A stretch of 64,000 nt of DNA from CAVUQH01 sp963774445 (lineage in GTDB: Bacteria; Myxococcota_A; Polyangia; Haliangiales; Haliangiaceae), in NCBI GenBank assembly GCA_963774445.1, contig CAVZFC010000029.1, forward strand, positions 496,001 to 560,000. The letters run 5' to 3'. The notes beneath the pieces are model-generated. The model saw nothing but the letters and a program-made list of their open reading frames with translations, had not been told where the DNA came from and ran no database searches. The stretch's first letter is position 1. Every line of letters begins with the position of its first letter. A program made the position numbers and the translations under genes. Below are positions 60,102 to 64,000 of this stretch, piece by piece.

Positions 60102-61277
60102 ATGGGGAACGACACGCAACCCAGAATCGAGCTGCGCGCGGCCGTGCTGACGGACGTGGGCGTGGTGCGCGACCACAACGAGGACTCCGCCCACATCGAT
60201 GATGGCCAGCGGTTCTTCATCGTCGCCGACGGCATGGGCGGTCACGCGGCCGGCGAGGTCGCCAGCGCGATGGCGGTCGAGGTCGTCCGCGACAAGCTGA
60301 CCGAGGCGGCCGACGAGCTGTCGGCGTTTGCCGCCGAGCCGTCCGAAGAAGGCCGAAAGAACGCGGTCAGCCGGCTCGAAGAGTCGGTCCGCGCCGCCCA
60401 CCAGGCAGTCTACGAGCGAGGCGTCGCCGAGTCGGACAAGCAGGGCATGGGCACGACGCTCGACGTGGTGCTGGTCGCCGGGCCCGAGGCGTTCGTCGCC
60501 CACGTCGGTGACAGCCGCACCTACCTCATTCGCGAGGGCAAGGCCGCGCAGATCACCACCGACCACACGGTTGCCGAAGTGTTGGTGATCGAGGGCAAGC
60601 TATCGCTCGAAGAAGCGCAGATCTCGCCGCTTCGCACCATCCTGGTCAACGCCATCGGGGTCGCGCCCGACGTCGGCGTCGAGATGGCCCACGTGCAGCT
60701 GCGCAAGGACGACCGCCTGCTGCTCTGCTCGGACGGCCTGCACGACTACTTCCCCGCCGACCAGGAGCTGGCCGACCTGATCACCAGCAGCGAACCGGAC
60801 GAGGCCCTGCGCCAGATGATCGAGCTGGCCAAGGAGCGCGGCGGCCACGACAACATCACCGGCGTCATCATCACGGTCGACGACTGCGAGCCGGTCGGAG
60901 ATCTCGCCGGCGTGGTCACCGCCGCGGCCGCGCTGGAGATGTCCGACGGCGTCCCCGCACCGATCGAACGCGATGACACGCTGCCGGTCGACGTCGAGGA
61001 TCCGCCCAGCAAGAAGTCGCCCGCCGCCACGCTGGCAGAAGCCAAGGCCAAGGTCGACGCCGCGCCGGACGCCCACCGCGCGACCGATCCGCAAATGGAC
61101 GCGGTCGACGCCCTGGATGACACCCTCGACACGCCGGCCGACGTCCTTTCCGGCAGCAACGGCAGCGCCGCGCAGGCGAAACACCACGCCGACGCCGACG
61201 CGTCCGGCGATCCCGACAGCGACGGCGACGCTGCCCCCCCCGACGACGACGGCGACGGCGACACCGCCAGTCGCTAG
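60102..61277 (+). CDS. PP2C-family protein Ser/Thr phosphatase with acidic tail
   Basis: 391 residues. Catalytic domain 1-255: VVRDHNEDSAH (metal Asp D28), IVADGMGGHAAGE (40-52), VGDSRTYLI, DHTVAEVLV, LLCSDGLHDYFP and RGGHDNITGVII. After residue 265 a long Ala/Asp-rich tail follows (DADASGDPDSDGDAAPPDD), probably flexible. Ends by overlapping the convergent gene by four bases. Likely antagonist of one or more of the four kinases, but not adjacent to any of them. Confidence 0.92.
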   Translation: MGNDTQPRIELRAAVLTDVGVVRDHNEDSAHIDDGQRFFIVADGMGGHAAGEVASAMAVEVVRDKLTEAADELSAFAAEPSEEGRKNAVSRLEESVRAAHQAVYERGVAESDKQGMGTTLDVVLVAGPEAFVAHVGDSRTYLIREGKAAQITTDHTVAEVLVIEGKLSLEEAQISPLRTILVNAIGVAPDVGVEMAHVQLRKDDRLLLCSDGLHDYFPADQELADLITSSEPDEALRQMIELAKERGGHDNITGVIITVDDCEPVGDLAGVVTAAAALEMSDGVPAPIERDDTLPVDVEDPPSKKSPAATLAEAKAKVDAAPDAHRATDPQMDAVDALDDTLDTPADVLSGSNGSAAQAKHHADADASGDPDSDGDAAPPDDDGDGDTASR

Positions 61278-62407
61278 CGCTGCGCCGGCGGCGCGGCGAC
61301 GACCAGGCGCACCTCGTCGTCGCGCCCGACTTCGCCGGTCTCGCGGCAGAGCAGCACGTCGCCACGAGCGGCCCGTTCGAACGCGCGGTTGTCGGGGCCG
61401 CGATTGCGCTTGAGCAGCCGCATCGGCGTCCGCCCGCCGTCGCCGCACGCCGTCAGCTCGAACCGGCCCTTGAGCTTGCGCGGTTGCGACACCACGCGCA
61501 GCGGCACCAGCACGCCATCGGCCTCGACCTGCACCGCCGGTCGCCGGAGCAGCGTCAGGTAGGCCAGCTTGAGGCCGTAGCGGCGCAGCCCGGTCTCGCC
61601 GCTCAGCGAGGCGGCGCGGGGCGACAGCTGGGTCGGTCGATCGTCGTGACACCAGTCGTCGGGGTCGGCCAGCGCCGGGCACGGCGTGCGGGTACGCGTG
61701 CACGGGGCAAAGACGTGGGCGGTGCCGCTGTCGATCACCCAGTCGCGCAGCTCGTGCAGCTCGCGAGCGGTATCGCGAAGGGCCGGCTCCATCAGCAGGA
61801 CGGCGCCGTCGTCGCCGATCGCTCCGGCGGCGGCGGCGACCAGGGCGCGCCGATCGCCGGGAGCCAGCTCGTTGAGCGTCGTGCCGCAGAGGACCAGGTT
61901 GACGGTGCCGGACGCCGCGTCGAGGCCGGGCAGCCGGGCGACGCGCTTCTCCACCGCCAGGTCGTCGTCCAGGATGCGAGCAGCGGCGGAGAAGATCGCC
62001 AGCGCGTCGGCGTCGCGGTCGACGGCGACCACCTCGATGCGCCGCCGGTCGCCGGCCGCGCGCAGGTAGGACCAGACCCCCAGCGACATGGCGCCGCAGC
62101 CGGCGCCGAGATCGAGGACGCGCAGCGGCTCCCGCGCCGGAAACAGGCCGCGCGCCGCCAGCTCGGCCAGCGCAAAGATCGGCTTGGCCGCGTCGGCGAC
62201 GGTGAAGAACAGCGCGCGCGCCGCCAGGTCGGCGGCCGCGGTCGGCGGCGCCTCGTCGAGCCGCTCGCGCTCGCTGGTGTAGACGCGCGAGCGCGCGATG
62301 ACCGCGTCGCGCAGCGCCGCACGCGCCAGTGCCGCCGCCGGCAGGCGATCGCGCGCCGCCTGCCACAGCGCCTCCTCGATCGCGGGCGCGAGCTGCCAGC
62401 TCACCAT
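61274..62407 (-). CDS. Rsm22-like methyltransferase-fold protein
   Basis: 377 residues. SAM motif RVLDLGAGCGAMSLGVWSYL (about 96-115), VVAVDRDADAL, and CGTTLNEL. Further on, HVFAPCTRTRTPCP with DDWCHDDRP supplies the Cys pattern seen in Rsm22 proteins, which associate with the small ribosomal subunit and probably bind a metal. C-terminal RDEVRLVVA. ATG overlaps the stop of the HemY/lipoprotein frame by seven bases. Function in bacteria is presumed ribosome assembly. Confidence 0.75.
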   Translation of the reverse strand: MVSWQLAPAIEEALWQAARDRLPAAALARAALRDAVIARSRVYTSERERLDEAPPTAAADLAARALFFTVADAAKPIFALAELAARGLFPAREPLRVLDLGAGCGAMSLGVWSYLRAAGDRRRIEVVAVDRDADALAIFSAAARILDDDLAVEKRVARLPGLDAASGTVNLVLCGTTLNELAPGDRRALVAAAAGAIGDDGAVLLMEPALRDTARELHELRDWVIDSGTAHVFAPCTRTRTPCPALADPDDWCHDDRPTQLSPRAASLSGETGLRRYGLKLAYLTLLRRPAVQVEADGVLVPLRVVSQPRKLKGRFELTACGDGGRTPMRLLKRNRGPDNRAFERAARGDVLLCRETGEVGRDDEVRLVVAAPPAQR

Positions 62408-63999
62408 GGGCGCGGCTCGAGCTCGAGCTCGGCGGTCGTCCCCGCGCCGATCGTCGCGCTGGCGCGGGCCAGGGCTGGGGCGCCGCCGCGCTCGACCGGC
62501 GGATGCCAGGCGACCACGCTGTAGGTGCCGGGGGGAACGCCGTCGAAGCGCACCCGCCCCTGGTCGTCGGTCACCGCGACGTACGGCGTGCGCGGCACGA
62601 CGATCCAGCTGTCGGAAGCGCCGCCGTCGAGCGTGGCGTGAACCGTGCCCGGCTGGTCGAGCGGCAGCTGGTAGCGCTGCCCGGCCAGCGGCAGCGGCAA
62701 CGTGGCCAGCGCCTCGGGGGCACCGCTGCCGGTGCGCTCGAGCGCCACCCGATGGCGCACCAGGTCGTCGGTGCGTACCGCCAGCTCTGCGCCGATGCGC
62801 GAGGCGACCTGCACCCGCGGCGACAGCGCGCAACCGCTCGCCGCGATCTCGCTGGTGCGGGCCGGAGGCGGCGCCACCCCGGCGGCGATTCCTTCGATCG
62901 TGACCACTGCGTCGCGAAGGCCGTTGAGCGTGTGTACGCTGACCGGCGGTGCCACGCGTTGGCCGCAGGCGTTGAGACCGGGCGAGCGGAGGAGCTCGGC
63001 CGGCGGATCGCTCCAGGTGACCCGCACCGACAGCGAACCGGCACCAGCGACGCCACCGTCGCCGTCGGCGGCGGCCAGATGATAGGGCGGCGCGGCGCCT
63101 TCGGGTGTGGCCGCAGTCGGCGGTCGCGTCGCTGCGGCCACGGCGGCGTCTCCGCCGTCGCGCGCCACCGCGTGGGCCGCGCTCTTCTTGCTCGACCCGC
63201 ACGCCGCCAGCACCAGCCCGAGAAGCAGGAGCAACGCCAGCGCGCCGAGCCGCGTGGTGACCTCGGCGAGCACCCGCTTGGCGTCGGCGACGCAGCTGTT
63301 GACGGCGACGCCGTGATACGCGCTGCCGGCCAGCACCACGCCCAGCGGCGTGGCCAGCGACTCGGCGTGCTCGACCCGCTCGGTGTGGCCGATCTCGTAC
63401 TGCGCGATGGCCCGCTCCCAGCGGGCGACGTTGACGTGCACCGGCTTGTGATCGATGCCCAGCACGCGCGACAGATCGCGCCGCGCAACGCTGACCAGCT
63501 CGTCGTCCGCCAGCGATAGCACCTCCGGATCGCGCTGACCGCCGAGCACGCAGCGGAGCAGGACGCACCCGTCCGGGGCGCGCCCCGGCCACAGCACGCT
63601 CTCGAAGACGCAGCCGAGGATGCGCACCTTCTCGCCGGGCGCGACCAGGAAGCCGAAGCCATCGAGCGGGTGCGGCACATCGGTGCGATCGAAGCCTAGG
63701 TGAACCACCAGCGCCGGCGCATAGGGAAAGGCGTCGAGCGCGCGCGAAAGCTCGCGCGACAGATCGGAGGCCAGCCGCGCCGCGGCGTAGGCCGGCGTCG
63801 CCAGCACCACGGCGCCAGCGTCGATGACCTCGCCGCCGTCCAGATGTACGCGCGGCCCGGGGCTGAGCGAGACGACGGGCGCGTCAGTGCGCAGCGAACC
63901 GCCGATGTCCGCGGCCAGCGCCCGCACCAGCGCCTCGACGCCGCCCAGCGGCGCCGACATGCGGCCGCGCTTCTGTCGCTCGCCGTCGCCTGCCGACGC
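62401..63999 (-). CDS. HemY-like oxidase C-terminus read in frame into a lipoprotein domain (partial)
   Basis: Partial at the right window edge. The first 215 residues (from ATG 63960) are the C-terminal half of a protoporphyrinogen-oxidase-type FAD enzyme (VVLATPAYAAARL, VLAGSAYHGVAVNSCVADAK near its end, where such enzymes usually stop). The frame continues without stop into LALLLLLGLVLAAC plus a 270-residue domain with Ala/Thr-rich and carboxypeptidase-regulatory-like parts (RVRFDGVPPGTYSVVAWHPP). GTG 63273 could start the lipoprotein separately. Either a fusion or a lost stop codon. Confidence 0.75.
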   Translation of the reverse strand, partial: ASAGDGERQKRGRMSAPLGGVEALVRALAADIGGSLRTDAPVVSLSPGPRVHLDGGEVIDAGAVVLATPAYAAARLASDLSRELSRALDAFPYAPALVVHLGFDRTDVPHPLDGFGFLVAPGEKVRILGCVFESVLWPGRAPDGCVLLRCVLGGQRDPEVLSLADDELVSVARRDLSRVLGIDHKPVHVNVARWERAIAQYEIGHTERVEHAESLATPLGVVLAGSAYHGVAVNSCVADAKRVLAEVTTRLGALALLLLLGLVLAACGSSKKSAAHAVARDGGDAAVAAATRPPTAATPEGAAPPYHLAAADGDGGVAGAGSLSVRVTWSDPPAELLRSPGLNACGQRVAPPVSVHTLNGLRDAVVTIEGIAAGVAPPPARTSEIAASGCALSPRVQVASRIGAELAVRTDDLVRHRVALERTGSGAPEALATLPLPLAGQRYQLPLDQPGTVHATLDGGASDSWIVVPRTPYVAVTDDQGRVRFDGVPPGTYSVVAWHPPVERGGAPALARASATIGAGTTAELELEPRPW

Positions 64000-64000
64000 A

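Overview
This 64 kb window is very GC-rich and densely coding. It has no rRNA, tRNA or CRISPR array that I can see. Its gene style points to a Myxococcota (deltaproteobacterial-type) chromosome. The evidence is four Hanks-type Ser/Thr protein kinases with HRD-x-SPSN or HRD-x-KP(A/E)N loops, two PP2C phosphatases, a STAS protein and an FHA-sigma54 activator. There are also many lipoproteins with Ala/Asp-rich or carboxypeptidase-regulatory-like domains, an AgmX/PglI-type C-terminal domain, an FG-GAP propeller and a CFI-box C-terminus. I cannot name the species.

Layout. 1-11.4 kb: end of a LysM lytic transglycosylase, moeA, an RluA-type pseudouridine synthase, a kinase with a DUF4388-like tail, a STAS protein divergent from a PP2C phosphatase, and envelope proteins plus a thioredoxin-like ferredoxin. 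11.4-16.6 kb: a seven-repeat FG-GAP lipoprotein, a kynureninase-like enzyme, and the groES-groEL operon with a half CIRCE element and a strong terminator. 16.7-23.8 kb: kinase, mutY, folE, a TPR protein and an AgmX-type lipoprotein. 23.9-27.6 kb: a DUF4266/DUF3570 pair, a small lipoprotein, a MITE-like element and a CFI-box protein. 27.7-35.4 kb: a small DNA-repair/ferredoxin operon, a kinase/PEGA gene broken by an apparent frameshift, two envelope proteins and another kinase. 35.4-42.4 kb: a ureide (purine) degradation cluster with an MFS transporter, allantoinase, an allantoicase-OHCU decarboxylase fusion, HIU hydrolase, a DUF6986 aldolase-like protein and a YkgJ cysteine-cluster protein. 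42.4-53.3 kb: ABC exporter, PilZ-like protein, FHA-sigma54 regulator, MBL-fold protein, a membrane-bound phosphodiesterase, a methyltransferase-TPR protein, a DHH phosphoesterase, a CopD/HemJ-like membrane protein and DNA polymerase IV. 53.5-64 kb: a duplicated-domain lipoprotein, a methyltransferase gene fragment, an orphan DNA methyltransferase, a TRAP transporter (DctM, DctQ, DctP), a second PP2C, an Rsm22-like methyltransferase, and the end of a HemY-like oxidase read in frame into a lipoprotein domain.

Three non-genic signals stand out. First, at least 16 genes have a TANNNT box 6-8 bases before the start codon, usually with no ribosome binding site, which suggests widespread leaderless transcription and decides several starts. 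Second, a dispersed palindromic repeat occurs twice, each time exactly between convergent genes, and its TAGAGC/GCTCTA ends supply the TAG stop codons of both flanking genes. Third, a roughly 190 bp element with 22 bp terminal inverted repeats and a 14 bp flanking direct repeat sits just after a stop codon. The divergent 2.1/2.3 kb gene pair also shares an identical-looking 13 bp box next to both -10 boxes.

Functionally the window mixes housekeeping (chaperonin, folate, molybdopterin, DNA repair, ribosome methylation, haem) with kinase/phosphatase signalling and nitrogen salvage from urate breakdown products. The salvage products would be urea and glyoxylate. No uricase is present here.
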